DNA from: an uncultured Clostridia bacterium | Lineage (GTDB): Bacteria > Bacillota > Clostridia > Christensenellales > CAG-917 | Length of the DNA: 7,052 nucleotides | Assembly (NCBI GenBank): GCA_934254835.1 | Contig: CAKQMI010000042.1 | Span: 1-7,052, forward strand | Direction of reading: 5' to 3' | Shown: positions 7,038-7,052 of the stretch, one piece after another | Layout: each line of letters starts with the position of its first letter | Position numbering within the stretch: position 1 is the first letter of the stretch | The notes under the pieces: model-generated | What the model saw: the letters and a program-made list of their open reading frames with translations, nothing else | Told to the model about the DNA's origin: nothing | Database searches by the model: none | Made by a program: the position numbers and the translations under genes

Positions 7038-7044
7038 TTTTCAG

Positions 7045-7050
7045 CTCCTT
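7045..7050 (-). promoter_or_regulatory. Strong Shine-Dalgarno of the CsgG-family gene
   Basis: On the minus strand the bases before the ATG at 7037 read TAAAGGAGCTGAAAA, a near-perfect match to the 16S anti-SD with 7 bases between GGAG and the ATG. It confirms the start. Only 15 bases upstream of this gene lie in the window, so the operon promoter cannot be seen. Confidence 0.85.
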
Positions 7051-7052
7051 TA

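Overview
The window is almost entirely one minus-strand operon of at least five genes. It encodes envelope or exported proteins, none of which I can tie to a characterised gene name. The likely source is an anaerobic or gut-type member of the Lentisphaerota/Verrucomicrobiota group. That rests on the mid-range GC content, the CsgG-like and Sel1/TPR-like exported proteins with little similarity to well-studied bacteria, and a decayed pseudopilin-like fragment at the left end of a kind abundant in Lentisphaerae. This is inference from protein style, not a marker gene.

Reading in the direction of transcription (high to low coordinates): a CsgG-family exported protein (6132-7037) starts just inside the right edge behind a strong Shine-Dalgarno (SD), so the operon promoter lies outside the window. 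After a 10-17 base gap comes a two-domain secreted protein of unknown function (4997-6115). It overlaps by 4 bases (ATGA) a Sel1/TPR-like secreted protein with a C-terminal beta domain (3309-5000). That gene overlaps by 4 bases (ATGA) a larger protein with a divergent CsgG-like N-terminus and a helical C-terminus (1729-3312). The last long gene (374-1726) starts 2 bases after that stop behind a perfect AAGGAG; it encodes a membrane-anchored, beta-propeller-like protein.

The left 356 bases look decayed. A 47-residue open frame (213-356) resembles the start of a DUF2157-type membrane protein cut short by a stop. Bases 1-195 of the same strand read like a broken type II pseudopilin-like gene with a frame change and an in-frame TGA.

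All five long proteins begin with an export signal or a signal anchor, and the genes are packed without internal promoters or terminators that I can see. Together they suggest a co-expressed periplasmic or outer-envelope assembly: two CsgG-like components, a helical-repeat scaffold, a secreted two-domain protein and an inner-membrane-anchored propeller. What it assembles or transports cannot be told from the sequence. No RNA genes, CRISPR array, insertion sequence or origin was seen.
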